Shown here piece by piece: positions 26,001 to 38,750 of a stretch of DNA of 64,000 bases (the first letter of the stretch is position 1; every line of letters starts with the position of its first letter). The translations under genes and the position numbers were made by a program. A model generated the notes under the pieces. It saw nothing but the letters and a program-made list of their open reading frames with translations, was not told the DNA's origin and did no database searches. The stretch spans positions 124,001 to 188,000 of the forward strand of contig JAQGBZ010000044.1 in assembly GCA_034687125.1 (NCBI GenBank), written 5' to 3'. This DNA comes from Neelides folsomi (lineage: Eukaryota > Arthropoda > Collembola > Neelipleona > Neelidae).

Positions 26001-29000
26001 ATTCATTGTTAAGGATTTAAATCCTTTATAATGTGTTTGTGTTTTATACATTAATTCATCAAATCCTGAGTAAGTATTTAAATATTCTACATATAGAGAA
26101 TCAATTAATCATCTGTATATTGTTAAAAGTTAAAGCTCAGTAATTCCTCATTAAAAGTTTATATCCATTTATAGAGTATGAAATAAGTATGAAATTTAAA
26201 AGGTTGTGCAATTAAAAAATAATAATAAAGGCTGACACATAATTAAATCATTAAAAGAGGGAGTTTTGTTGAAGCCAAGTAATGGTAATATTAACAAGGT
26301 TGATCCATGCGTACTAATGATCTCTGAACAGACTTAAAAAGTTGAATATCCAAATTCCCCATTTAATTCTCTTGGATTTGTGAAGATTATGGGAATGGGC
26401 GTTGAATGACCAAACCCAATTTTGTGTCTTCCTCCATATGAATGGGGGAATTTCATTTATTTCTCCTTTATCTGTTTAGGGAGAAATGGGATTGAATTCG
26501 GGAGAGTTTGGGATGTGTGGAAATCAAGCAGGCGCTGTTTCTCCTTAAACTCTCCAAAAACTCCGTCTTTTCAGTTCCCCCAAATCATAGACATTCCTAT
26601 GGGGGGATTGTTTCCCCTTTCTCCCCTTATTTTCAATTCAATTCAAAGTTTTTATCTCAGCCGAGTCAATTAAACCCAAAAGGAGAATTAATATTTCTCA
26701 AATACACACGTTGTTATTAGCTACGAGGGAAATATGTAAGCGGATTCTAAAACGGCAATCACCACATTTCCTAATAACATTATATAACTATTACATATAA
26801 ACATGTAGCTATTACAGATATGTATTAGTTATATAAGTAGTATATATAATATATATGAACATTGGTTTTGTACAATATATTGGACCCCGATGGTTTTCTC
26901 CCCTTCATTTCAATTTAAACCTATTTCGAGATAATTAAAACTTCTTCAACTCATTAAAACAGAGAAGAGTGGAAGGAAAGTTGAAAAGTTTTCAAATCAT
27001 TTCCTCATACTTCAACACAACTTCAGCCTTTATGTCCCGAGAATTCCTCAACGAGAGAGGAAGAAAATCGAACAATAATCCAATTTCACTACCAAATTAT
27101 TATAATAATCCCCAATGTTCTCTTCCTTTACATTTACCCACACTAATTACCAATTTCCTATAAATTGAAAATTAGAGGAGAAACCAAACAGTTCACGACT
27201 AAATAAGTACAATTTGCATTATAAACTACATTTACATAAGTCTTCACATTAATCAATTTATTATACAATGGAATTATTATGTAAGAAAATACAAATATTA
27301 ATATACTACAAATACTAAAATACAATTTACTACATGTATACATAATATGCATTAAAATCATAATTTGAATAGGATATATTCATATACTCTACTGCATTCA
27401 TATAAGAGAAAATGGGTATACAGAAAGTAAAATATAAACTAATATTTAAACTTGTTTAAAATTTATATAAAGTTAATAAATTCCCCAACTTTCATCCAAT
27501 CTAATCTTTTTAGAACTCATAGGAAGAAACACTTTCATGTTTACAACATAATTAACCTTCTATCGTACAACACAGGTAGTGATTAGCAATAAGGTGTGTA
27601 TTAAATGGGTTGATTAATAGAGTCATTAACTGAGCGGTGGATTTAGCAAATAACCTAAGATTAGGGGAGTTAAAACTTTTTCTCACCTCGCCATGTCGTT
27701 GGTGTCGTCCGTCGGGAGTGTTCTCAGGTAGGAAGTAAAGACGAAGGGAACACAAGGACTCGTTCCGATCCGACCATATGAGTTGAACTTCTGCGATGCT
27801 CAAAATTGCCGAGTCCGGCCAAATCCGGACGGGAAAGAAAGAAGAGATGGAATATGTTCGACCACCAAGTTTCATTGACTTATAAAACGAATATGATCCA
27901 TGGCGTCCAAGACAGCCCAAAAGCTAAAACACAAAACAAATAGGAATTAAATTATTAAATTATTGTTATATAAATCATGTCACACATCAATTACATATAA
28001 TTATTGTAGGTAGTTATATCAGTTTGATAAATTCCACATGTATGTATACCTAGCTATGTATTTAGGTATGTATGACTAAATAAAGCAGAATGAAAAGTTT
28101 ATAATTATCCTAATTAATTCCGCCATTGGTTTCTCTAATTCAGATCGATCACCTTGAGAAATATTTGTATAGAAGTTACATAAGGTGGAAGCATGAAATT
28201 TAATCCTAAATAAAGATATTAAATCCTAGCACATATAAGGATTCATCTAACATATACATATTCATATATTCCTGTATATGCTATATACTTACATATATAG
28301 TAGAATCATATAAAATGAAATAATAAATTTGATGGAGGATTATTGACAAATGTTCCCGCGTAATTAAATTTCCATCTACTCTTAAGACCAAGTTGATCTT
28401 ATGGAATGGGAATTTGGGTTCTAGAATTTCCCTACCATCCAGGTTCATTAAATAATAGCTGGGATATATGGTGTATGGATTGGGTTTGGATTTGAGTTTG
28501 AAAGTTGAAGGAACTAACGGGAAGTTTGGGGAGGGGGGCGAATTTGCCAAATCGTTGGTCCATTGTAATGAAGAGGAATGAATGAGATCTTCCATGTGAC
28601 AAATGGAGTTGGGAGATGAAGGAAAGTCTTTAAAACAATTTATAATGTTGGGATTCTTCCTCCTCCTCCCCCCCCACCTCCCTATTTTTCAAACTCGGTT
28701 CGCCAGATGTAAAAAGAATGAAGATTATATAACATCCACTATAAAAGTCAAGTTTTGCAATCCAGAGTTTCCCCCTACCAATTCGAAGGCATCGAAAGTT
28801 TCCAACAAAATTGAAGGCGAAGTTGAGGGAGAGAAAAAAAACCTCCCGGTTCGAGACGACAAACCTTCTTCAAATCCACGTTTCTTTTCAAGGGGAAAAT
28901 CCAGTCAATAAAACACTTTAATGTTCGGAAAGATAAATTCAAACATAAAGTTTAAATAAAAGTATTACTTATCCTTAAATCAAATTTACTCATTTCCATT

Positions 29001-32000
29001 ACAAAAAAATACAATTACAATTACAAAAAAATACAATTACAATTACAAATAAATACAATTACATATACAATTACAAAGAATTAATTAATAAATTGTAAGA
29101 GGTAAATTAAAACTTGTAGTTTACGACCATTTAAATAAACCAATAATTCCTTGGTTTAATCCAATAAGGTTGAGATCTGCTCTGGGGCAAATCATTCTTG
29201 AGAATCTCGTCACACCTCATTCCATGAATGAAGGACAGTCTGTTTACATTTAAGATACAATGCGAAGGTTTCAAGGAAACGGAATTGTACATACCTAGTT
29301 ATAATATTCCCCTCTATGTAAATGAGTGTAAATGGATATAAGATGTATAAGACATATTAAAGGTTGGCCATTATTGTACTACTAAATGGTTTCTCTGATG
29401 AACTTGAGTCCGCCATTGAGGGACCAAAGCCGGTTGTTCCCCATTTTCCAAAAAGAGGATCCCAAAGGGTGGTGAATTTCCCCTCCCCAATCCATCCATT
29501 AAACTTTAAGACAAAACTCATTTTTGTCATTTTCCAACCAGGGGGAATTGAGCCCAAGGGAAAATTCCATCAACTCACATTGGGAATTGGAGGAAATTCA
29601 ATTCACGATTCTTCCCAAATTTATAAATACTCATTGATCCCAATTTATAATACCCAAATCAATTGTGACGACCGATGTTGGCCCTTACAAAATATTTTGT
29701 AATCAATGTCAGAGAAAAACTATGAGGTTGAGGAGGATTAGACACAGCAATTGGGAAATAAATATTTAAAACCTCTCAAATGATTACAAGTGACATTTTG
29801 GAGTCTTCAAGGGTCAATCGATTATTTTGATCCAATTTAATAAAACAACAAGTTTGGATGATCCCATTTGTAACAAATAAGTTGTTCAACATCCTTCCTC
29901 CCCATTTCTCTATTCCTCAAGAGGAAAAAGTTAGAGAAAAAATTCAATAAATAAATCCCGAGGAGCTCCATATCGCCCTTTTAGCATTTGGAGAAAGAAA
30001 AATCAATTTCATCTTACGACTCACACACTTTTTCGAATATGCGGATCCAAAACATGTAGCAAGTCAATAGAAAATAATAAATAAATACTTAAACTTCAAA
30101 GTATAATAAATATGTAAGTACATCATATAAAATTTTCATACCATACATAATATACATAAGTATACATACAAATTGTAATACATGTCAAATCACTTACTTT
30201 TATTTACTTATAAATCGGATGCAAATGTAATTAAATGTATTACTATTATATGCAAAGTCCTGATAGTACTAATAGCTATTAAAATGTTAAAATAATTATT
30301 GACAAGAATAATTATATAGAATAAAACGGTTTAATAAATAGGTTTAATAAATATATGGTATATCTAGTACGATAATAAATAAATATATCCATGGATGATA
30401 TTGGTATAGATATTGTTTTTGTGTGTCGTGAGGGAGTCCGGGAGGAAGAAATCGGGTGAACAAAAGATCCGTCCCGTACCAACCGCGAACCATTCAACCT
30501 CTCCATTAATTTTCATCAAAATTACATCCAACCAACCCGTCCCCCCATCACACATTTCCTTCCATGCGGAGACATTCAAATTAGCAACCCATTTCCCATC
30601 ACCCGCCCATCCAAACTTATCAACTTATTAAATATTCCATTAACACACATATACAAATTTAATAACACAGATATATAAATTTAATAACACAGATATATGA
30701 ATTTATTAACGGATAATAATTTATTAAATGATCCCCAAACATGCGCAAGATTGATTGGTGAGAATAATGGAGGAATTTGATGATGGAAGGAATATTAAAT
30801 TTAAAATACAATTAGACGACGTGTTGAGATCATAAATAAACAAATAAATGAATATAATTCCTTTCGTCTTCACATTTAAAGTTGATGAGTCAAGTTTTGA
30901 AGGAATTAATGTTGCCATTAAGAGTTAACTAATCTTGTTAAATCCATCCCCTTAAACCCAAATGGAGGAGTAAAAGTGATTAAATGGAAGGAAAGAGAGT
31001 CAAATGACTCATGGATTAAATGGTGATAGGTTATCAATTGATATTTAGTTGATAATTCCAACTTCTCCTTTCAATGCCATTCGACATATCGCGAATCCCC
31101 CCGATGACTCTCCATTATGAAAATTATTATTATATTCAAACATCCTTCCACTACAACTCCCGTTTGTTATATAAAACCATTATATTGCTATACTATATGA
31201 AAGTATTATATGTATGAAATATGTATACCTTTATGGAAGTGGTCATAGTGACGTATCGGGTGTCCACGAGTTAACTGCATTTTTTTTAGTAATTATTTAC
31301 AAATTTAAAAAAAAACGCAGTTAACTCATGGACACTCTGTATATATGACATCAGAATGGATTCCTATTAGAAGTGAACATCCAAAAGTTATAAAGACCAG
31401 TGTAAAGTTATAAAGACCAAGTGTATTCCACCAGAAGTGTAAAGATATAGATCCAGCCACGGGTATTGATTCCTTTTTCTCTCCCAAACTCCAAACAATT
31501 TATAATGCATATCAACTCCCTTTCTACTCTACTTGAGAACTCGAGGTCGCATTGAGAGACTCTAACAACTATAATTTGGAAACGATATATCTCCACACAA
31601 AAAAGGAATGGAAATCCTGAGGAAAAAACAATAGTTCAAAATAACAATTAATAAATATGAAATTATTATAATCTCATACAAAACTTTTAAATTTAACTTC
31701 ATTATTGATAAATTCATATTGTATAACTACTTTTGGACTATTCAAATAATAATTAATATTATATTATTAATTCTCCGGAGTTATCGGCTTATGGTATAAA
31801 GGTACACAATATTTGAAATTAAATCGAAATGTCAAATTGATTTTTAAATTGAATTTAAAATTAAATGAATGGTTTTGTATAAAAGGAAATTAATTCATTT
31901 TGGTCAAAAGTTTTTTTATAAAAACTTGAGGCTTCCTCACAGAAAAGCCTTTTGATGGCAATCGGAGCCAAGGGAATCCTGAATTGATCAAATGAAATTT

Positions 32001-33611
32001 TACACCGAATGTTTATATATATAATGTTGATGTTAAAGCCATAGCAATGGTATATTTAAACAACCAATTTCATTCCGTATAAGAAAAGGTTCATATAAGC
32101 ATAGTTCATACATATAAGTATAGTTCATATAAGTTGAATATTTATCCAGCTACTTCTATCTGAAGACTTTTGAATGTAAGGGCAATAATGGTAGATGTTG
32201 TGTATTGAACGCGCTTTGATTCGTCCTCTGACTCTTCTGGTGTATGAGAATGAACGTGAATAAATTATTTGCGCATTAAGCTGAGACTCCTCTGCAGGAG
32301 GGTCGACGTAAATGAGGGAGGAGATTCCCCAATATGCTCCGCGATTCTCCTTAAGACTCTTTTAAACTCCTCATTAAACGAGGAGCCAAGTGTGAGGAAA
32401 CAAAAGGGAATTAGGGATCAAAATTACAATTCAACCAATCCCAACATTCAACACAGACTTCCAGATTTTAACCATTTTAAACAAACCTATGAACAATTCA
32501 TATATAATATATATTAAATATATATATATATTAATTATATTAATTCATATACCCATCAGGAATGGAATTAAAACCGTTCGCGTATTCGATGGTAAATTAT
32601 TAATTATATATCAATAATTAATATAATAACAATAATAGCATAAATAATTATTTAAATTATTAAATTGTATAATTAACCCATTTAATATATAAATTATTTA
32701 TATATAAAAATTAACATGTAGGAAATAACTAAATGCGTTTTATTAATATTTTTTAAATGGAATTTAAAGAGGGAAATTAAAATATAAATAAAAGTCTATA
32801 TGCGGACATTACACAAGAATTGTATTGTATTATTTAAACCACTCTGACATGTGAGTAGGTAATATAATATTTAGTTATTTAGATAAGAAAAATTATTATT
32901 CTCTATCCAAGTATCACAAAGTAATTTTTATATATTATACGTATGAATACATATATTGTATATGTTTATATCCTGAAATTGGGTTGTGATCGGAGAATGT
33001 CAAAGAATATTAATTTATTCTATTACAATGTTCCAATTTAAGAGCCTCTTCATTTTGTATTTTATTTGGGTAAATATAATACTAACTAATGTGTGTGTGT
33101 TTTAAATACAATGAATCCAAGTGTTATTCTTGATATGTGATTTAAGTAGGGGCAGAAGTGAGTGAATTGATTCTCCCTTAGATACACATTGGATTCTTCT
33201 CCTCCCAGGGCCAGAGTACATTTGGCAACTTGACAAAGAACCTCATTTTTCACTGGTTAATATCGAGAGCGATTAAAAAGGAGTTTTCTCATGTTCATAC
33301 ACAAATCATTCCTCAAAACCTTTTTCCAATTACCCAAACTCAAAACTCCTTTTTTCCCATTTAGACCCACATTATGATTAAATAGTCTTTTATTAATCCC
33401 CATTGTCCTATACAAATACTTATAAATACAAATACTTATTCAAATTATTTGTCCACTCCTACCCCCAAGGACCGGAACATGTCAATTGTGTGAATTATTA
33501 TTTAAGTAAATGGGGATGATAGGACTGATTACCGATGCGGATTGTATTAATTAGGATAAATAAACAAATGGATTTGTCAATTACCTGAACGTCCTTTTCT
33601 TTGGATCCCAT
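14019..33611 (-). CDS. ARID5: ARID5-family transcription regulator lacking a visible ARID domain
   Basis: Exons in transcript order: 33585-33611, 27687-27923, 18460-18661, 17409-17744, 16539-16648, 15233-15844, 14019-14951. Every junction is in phase, giving 818 residues. Residues 10-155 match the BAH-like N-terminus of ARID5A/B (GRHGSYSFYKSM, LRLYFLPENTPDGRHQRHGE, DEVIALQDKVIIRAPDLISW). Residues 156-268 match the next block (VVVLNYERYIRLRTVLKRLE, HPLVLALGGLSV, LLFAKEVFDYQELE). A basic GRPRKKRKRN motif lies near 272, exactly where ARID5B has GRPRKKK. In vertebrates the ARID follows; here the sequence goes directly to a Ser/Lys-rich region and a Pro-rich tail. That tail carries paired LDFSMK and LDLTVK motifs, resembling co-repressor (CtBP-like) docking peptides, and an Asn-Val repeat. 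Introns of 9.0 and 5.7 kb are the largest here. The N-terminal identification is strong; function without the ARID is unknown. Confidence 0.88.
17031..17096. mobile_element. 66-bp mariner-like miniature element
   Basis: Terminal inverted repeats CAGGGTGGGCCATA and, on the other strand, CATGGTGGGCCATA differ at one base and enclose about 38 bp of AT-rich sequence. TA dinucleotides flank both ends (17029-17030 and 17097-17098), as expected for Tc1/mariner target duplication, and the CAGGGTGGGCC end is typical of that superfamily. It has no coding capacity and sits in the ARID5 intron between exons 16539-16648 and 17409-17744. Confidence 0.75.
18662..27686. other. ARID5 9.0-kb intron
   Basis: Very AT-rich intron with several GC-richer patches (about 19.9-20.46, 20.74-20.95, 22.3-22.45, 23.1-23.55, 24.66-24.82, 26.35-26.66 kb). 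None contains an exon-like frame with recognisable similarity. The patches may be regulatory. AT microsatellites are present, for example near 23.66 kb. No nested gene is supported. Confidence 0.55.
28998..29085. repeat. Tandem repeat, ACAATT-rich
   Basis: Variants of AAAATACAATTACAATTAC recur three or four times in tandem with small length changes. Located in the ARID5 first intron. Confidence 0.8.
30640..30716. repeat. Tandem repeat, ~24-bp unit
   Basis: Units resembling AATTTAATAACACAGATATA repeat about three times, the first copy being more diverged. Located in the ARID5 first intron. Confidence 0.8.
31256..31339. mobile_element. 84-bp inverted-repeat miniature element
   Basis: The left arm GGTGTCCACGAGTTAACTGC and the right arm (reverse complement AGTGTCCATGAGTTAACTGC) pair over about 20 bp with few mismatches. 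They enclose a short A/T tract that could extend the hairpin. TA dinucleotides flank the element (31254-31255 and 31340-31341), consistent with a Tc1/mariner-type miniature element. No coding capacity; located in the ARID5 first intron. Confidence 0.65.
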
Positions 33612-36600
33612 GATGAATGAAGGGGGGAGAAGATCAGTTTGTGTTGGGGCGTATCGAGTCCATGGACCGGGAACGAGAACGATGCGTGGTCTTCGAGACG
33701 AATCTTTGTACTGAACCAAGTGAAGTCGGATCAGTATGCATTATTCCCTTCCCTCTCCTCCCCCTCCTCTTTCGCATTCCTTCCTGCCACAATTACTAAA
33801 AAACTTATTATTATTAATACAGGATTACACTCACAGTGAAACAACAATGGAAACAAATTCCCACCCAATCCCCCCATTTAACACTTTGTTAAATCTTATT
33901 CATTATTAAATATCAATCTTATTCTTTATTTGATCTTTTTCTTAATCATAAAATATTTAACAGAATTTATATGTACTCTTTACCTACATATACTTGTATA
34001 TTTGCCAGATATATAAGTTTTTTTATAAATGTGTTTTGTATTATATGTATGAGTTGTTTTAGGTTAATATGTAATTAAAGGGAATGAAGTAGGGCGGAGC
34101 CCAATGACCAGTAAAATATAAATATATATTTAAAGTACATGGAATATATGGAATTCCTACTAATTTATTTATTCAATTAAGCTGGAAATTGAATTGATAA
34201 ACAAAGAGGGTTTATGACATTAAAAATAAAAATGTTTTGATTGAGGATTGTAATTGGCCAGAGCCAAATATTAAAAAGTAGAACTCGGAAATTCTTTTGA
34301 GTTTATTATTAAAGGTTTAAACAGGGAAAACAACCATTCCAAGTTAGACGTATTTAAGGAGAATCTATCCACCTATTAAACACACATAATATAAAGCCAA
34401 CCAGTATATATGCAGTATAGATCCCTCCATTCTGGTTCATCTTATCATGTGAATCCGACGTGATGTTCGCAAAGACCTTTTCTCATTCTGTTAATATCTC
34501 CTACAATTTTTATCATTTTATCAATCCTTGCATATACATAAATGTATGTATTTTATAAATGTATGTACATTGTGAGTTGATTTGCCTATTTTAATAACTT
34601 TTGATATGGGATGTTAATATTACTTTTGTTATACACAATGTGTTGGGAATGTATTTAAACCATTTAAGAACGTGTTGTGTGTGCGTGTGGATGTTTGCAA
34701 TAATAAAAATAAGTTGAGGATGAATGTGGAGTTGTGAAGCCGAAGGGAAAATCAATAGCGAAAGGAAACAGTGGAAGATTTCATTCATCTCCCCCCTCTT
34801 TCCACTAAAATGAATTTGGCAATTAAGGAAAAGGCCATTAAACCTTGTTAGTTCAATTATACTTTTTTTATTCAAACTTTCAATCGACGTAGGTTAAATG
34901 CTTTTGTAATTATTATTATTCAAATTTATAATTATTTTTCTCATTTTATACACCCTACCCATGATAAATGTAAAGTTAAAATAAATTTACTAATAAGAAT
35001 ATGTAATTATTTGCATATAAATATGTGAATTCAATTAGTTAAATATTTCATTTTAATGGGTCTGTGAATGAGTCTATTTCTCCAGTTTTACATAAACATA
35101 TAAAAGATAAGCATAAACACGAGTTATTCGCATCGATAAAATGATGTTCAAACTTATATGTATATATTGATCCATTTATCTATGTGTATATAAGTCAATA
35201 TATGCATTATATACAGCAGTAATACATGTAGATATAGGGAATGTTCCATACGCTGCGTTGGGGTGAAATGCACCTTTAATAGGTTGTGATTCAAACTCAA
35301 ACCTTCGCATATTATAGGATATATCATATGGGTATGTAAGGTACACATATAATGCTAAAGAATTATTTTAAAAAAATGTAAAAACATCGATCAATTTGTT
35401 ATATATAGACATTTTTGCTATTACAGCCTTTTAAGATAAAAAAAATTAACTTTATGGATATATAATTTAACTATATTTATACCATACAATATATTTTTAT
35501 ATTCAATAATACATATTATTATGCATATATAGTTGAATATATCGTGCTCCATAAAATGGAATGAAGATGAAAATTATGAAGAAATAAAATGTTTTTCCAA
35601 ACGAAATTGTTCTAAACTTTATTTACTGCTTTGTTGCGTATTTGATGAACTTTAACTTCTATTAATTAATTAATTAAATTTGACTAAATGACTAAATTTG
35701 TGAATTCTCATTATTTGATAATTAGGTAAATTATATCATATATATAATCCATATGTATTTGTGTACATATAAATATAAAACATCATTTATATTTTAATCT
35801 TTTGTTATTACAGCTGAGGTTTTTCCCACCACTTGCCGTTTATGATATTTTTATAGTAAAAATATAGGATGAGTTGTAGGAAAATTGTTCAATAAAGATC
35901 TCTCTCAATATTTGACTAGATATTTTCTTAATATGGCAATATAACACACATATATAGATTATATATACATATATTATTTGTATAGTATATAGTTACCATG
36001 TATGGCCTTCCTAAGTCCCACTATAAAATTAGAAAATAATTACACAATGAGGATCTATTGAGAAAGCAAAGCACTTGCATTTACATAAACATACATTCTT
36101 TATAAAATGTAATGTACAACCTTAATTTAAATGTTTAGATTTAATAATTTTATATTTAATAATAACTAATAGCCAAAGAATATAAAAAATCTAGTAAAGT
36201 AATTAATCCGAATTTCAAAATATGGATAATTAAGATCCAAAAAGATTTATTTCTATTAAAGTTTCATTAACGTAAAAATCCTTAATTTTATTGATCTATC
36301 GGAGATCAAATCTCAAAGTTTGAACCGTTCATCTTTCCAATTCATCAATTGGATAATACTCCCTTAAATATATGAGATGGATTGAATAATTATCAGAGCA
36401 ATAGGAAAAGAAAGATCGTAGAATGCGTAATGTAAGTAAATATGTATATAAAAATGAGTGAAAAAAGTCCCAAATTTTTCCATTAAACTTTCCTATGAAA
36501 TGTTCCTTAAATTAACTGATCTTGCTCGGCTAAACTTTTAGAATTTTTAAACAACGAAATTGTATTTCGGAACTGAAGAGATTTCACATAATAAATATAA

Positions 36601-36743
36601 AATGAGTCATTTAAGTCTTTCCATACAATGAAGTAAAGTCCTAATTACAATAAATAACAGTTTGCATATATAGGCTTCATAATGGTAGATAATATAGAAA
36701 ACAATTTTTTAGAAAAATTTGCCTAATATTATATAATAATTAG
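33612..36743. other. ARID5 upstream region
   Basis: About 3.1 kb upstream of the ARID5 ATG (33611). The GC-richer stretch 33612-33790 is the best candidate for the 5' UTR and promoter; its frame stays open upstream of the ATG but contains no earlier ATG. The rest is strongly AT-rich with no gene seen. Confidence 0.5.
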
Positions 36744-37491
36744 AGCCCGGATTCATATGCATTTGCATATCGCGTGCATATCATGCATATTTTGCATATT
36801 TTTCATATATTGGAAAATTTTGCATATCATGCATATATGCTTAGTTTTTCCCAATTTATTTAAAAAATACTTCATTTTAAGTATAAAATATTAAGCTTTC
36901 AATAAAATCGCAAGATTTACTAATGTAATTAATAGTTTTTAGGAGAAATCAAATATATTTTAGCAAGTAATAATGATCAAACAAGAAATTGTTCTTATTT
37001 CAATCGTTCTAGCTTTATCCACACATTCACACATCGCCACATTATACACAATATCTAATTAATGCACTATTTGCTAAACAAGTGCATATCTTATGCTGGA
37101 ATATTCAAATGTGGAAATTTCTTTCTTTTTTAAATATAAAAATTTGAGAAATCTTACGAATCCCCTTAATTAAAATTGGTTTAATATGTAGTCACTTGTT
37201 TTCATTTTCAGAAATACACAACTGTTACAAATAATTTGAAATAATGTAAATATACTGATATACAGTATAACTTTCCCTAAGACACGAAAGTTATACAATT
37301 TAACACATAGAGACGCATTTGATTACTAATTCTTTCTTAAACATCATCTAGATAATTAATTTAAATTATAAAACGTTAAAAAACGTATTAAAACGTTAAT
37401 ATTTGAAATGCATATCGTGCATATTTCGGTGTTTTTGGCGTGCATATTGCATACATATATTGGGGTTTTAGCTTGCATATAAATCCGGGCT
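36744..37491. mobile_element. ~750-bp non-autonomous DNA transposon
   Basis: Ends AGCCCGGATTCATATGCA (left, from 36744) and AGCCCGGATTTATATGCA (right, reverse complement, to 37491) form an inverted repeat with one mismatch in 18. Both subterminal regions (to about 36845, and from about 37405) are packed with GCATAT/ATGCATA motifs in both orientations, a typical set of transposase-binding repeats. The interior is AT-rich with no transposase frame. ATAATTAG lies immediately left (36736-36743) and again at 37498-37505, a possible 8-bp target duplication if the right boundary is 37497. That would fit a hAT-type element, but the family is not certain. Confidence 0.75.
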
Positions 37492-37610
37492 ATAATAATA
37501 ATTAGCGATTTAACACAAATTTAGGATTTTACAAATTTAAAGGCCAGATTGGAAATGAGCAAAAATAAATATAAAGTTGTTGATTTTTGTAATTGAAGAA
37601 TAGTCCAGGA

Positions 37611-38137
37611 TTATCCCACTTGCCACTGAAATGTAAAAAAAATAATTATGAGGATGGATTGACCTTTAATTTGAAATATTGAAGAAATTTAAATATATTT
37701 AAGTGAATGATTACACGAAGGCCAGGTCCGTTATCATTATTCTTCTCCAATTCCATTTCTCTCCGCTCGAGCTCTTCCTTTTTCTTCTGGTTCCTTCGAA
37801 CGGACTCGACATCTTGGAGACCCCTCTTCTCTTCGGCTGACATTCGGGCCAATGCAGCGTTCGCTGCTGCTCGCCTGCGATCTTCCTAATAAATCAAACA
37901 ATATCCAAATTGAGGATCAAAGACATGAACAATATTTAAAGATTAAGATTAATTGTAATTTGTAACATTATGAAATGGGGCGGATAACTAAAATAATAAT
38001 TAGAATAATGTGATTACGATTCCAGCGTCGATTGTCTTGCGATTTGAAGGATCGTCGTTGTCCCCCCCCATTTCTTCGTACTCGTCGTTCCCCCTAGCGT
38101 TTTGGCCACGACGACAGCAATCGAAAACGTTTCCCAT
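37611..38137 (-). CDS. SVIP: Small VCP/p97-interacting protein (SVIP-like)
   Basis: Membrane-anchored p97/VCP adaptor; the vertebrate protein inhibits ER-associated degradation. Exons 38018-38137, 37715-37885 and 37611-37625 are all in phase and give 101 residues (human 77, as I recall). It begins MGNVFDCCRRG: Gly2 suits N-myristoylation and the cysteine pair suits palmitoylation, as in SVIP (MGLCFPC). Residues 41-97 are helical and charged. A VCP-interacting motif of the form RX5AAXXR is exact in RRAAANAALAR. The segment GLQDVESVRRNQKKKEELE parallels the human sequence around ILDVQSVQEKRKKKEK. The 15-nt last exon adds WQVG, so the tail GPGLRWQVG matches the SVIP C-terminus GGLRWTVS. It is transcribed in the same direction as TPST, whose stop is about 600 bp upstream. 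Confidence 0.87.
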
Positions 38138-38544
38138 AATGTCTCTACTAGTTAAAACTTTGTTGTCACAGTTAAACTCCGAAGAGATGTTGAAACCAAA
38201 AAATCGTGAATTGAAATACCAAGATGCGCAAAATTCGGGGAAGTGAAGAAGATGCGATTGTAAATTGCAAAGGTGGGATTCTGCGAATGTAGAAATTCGC
38301 ATTTCTCCCAAATCAATCGCAAGATATAAAATCAGCCAATATTTCTCATCTAGCCCCGAGTTCAATTCACTTTCTTATTACGTATATTACCCAAATGAAT
38401 TTTAACGTATTATTAATAATGTATATATATATATCAATTTGGACAAATTGATTTTATGAATTTTTTAATTATTTAATGGAATTTGAGTTATGAGTTAATG
38501 AACCAGAAGACATCTATTGAGTTAAAATAATATATTCATTGTCC

Positions 38545-38550
38545 TTTATT
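38545..38550 (-). terminator. TPST polyadenylation hexamer
   Basis: TTTATT on the plus strand reads AATAAA on the minus strand, about 200 nt after the TPST stop codon. Placement suggests it ends the TPST transcript. Confidence 0.5.
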
Positions 38551-38750
38551 GAAAGCTTCATTTGTAACGATTTCATGAGAGAGACAAAAAGGGTTAAAAA
38601 ATAAAAAGTTGTAAAGTGATTTAAACTTTTGTGAATTCGGCATTTTCCATATTACTCCTTCAATAAATCTCGATTTGGTATAATAAAATTTCTTTTACAA
38701 ATTTATAACTTTAAATATCGTAATTAATACTTGATTGTGTAGAAGGTATT

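Larger units (their letters stand above)
27924..33584. other. ARID5 5.7-kb first intron
   Basis: AT-rich, with GC-richer patches at about 28.4-28.9, 29.16-29.6 and 30.4-30.62 kb, two tandem repeats and one miniature inverted-repeat element. Open frames in the patches are short and have no family similarity. Confidence 0.55.

Noticed and set aside
28603-28911. Plus-strand 102-codon frame with a hydrophobic N-terminus
   Set aside because: Has an ATG, but no recognisable domain, biased low-complexity composition and no promoter or neighbour support; left unannotated.
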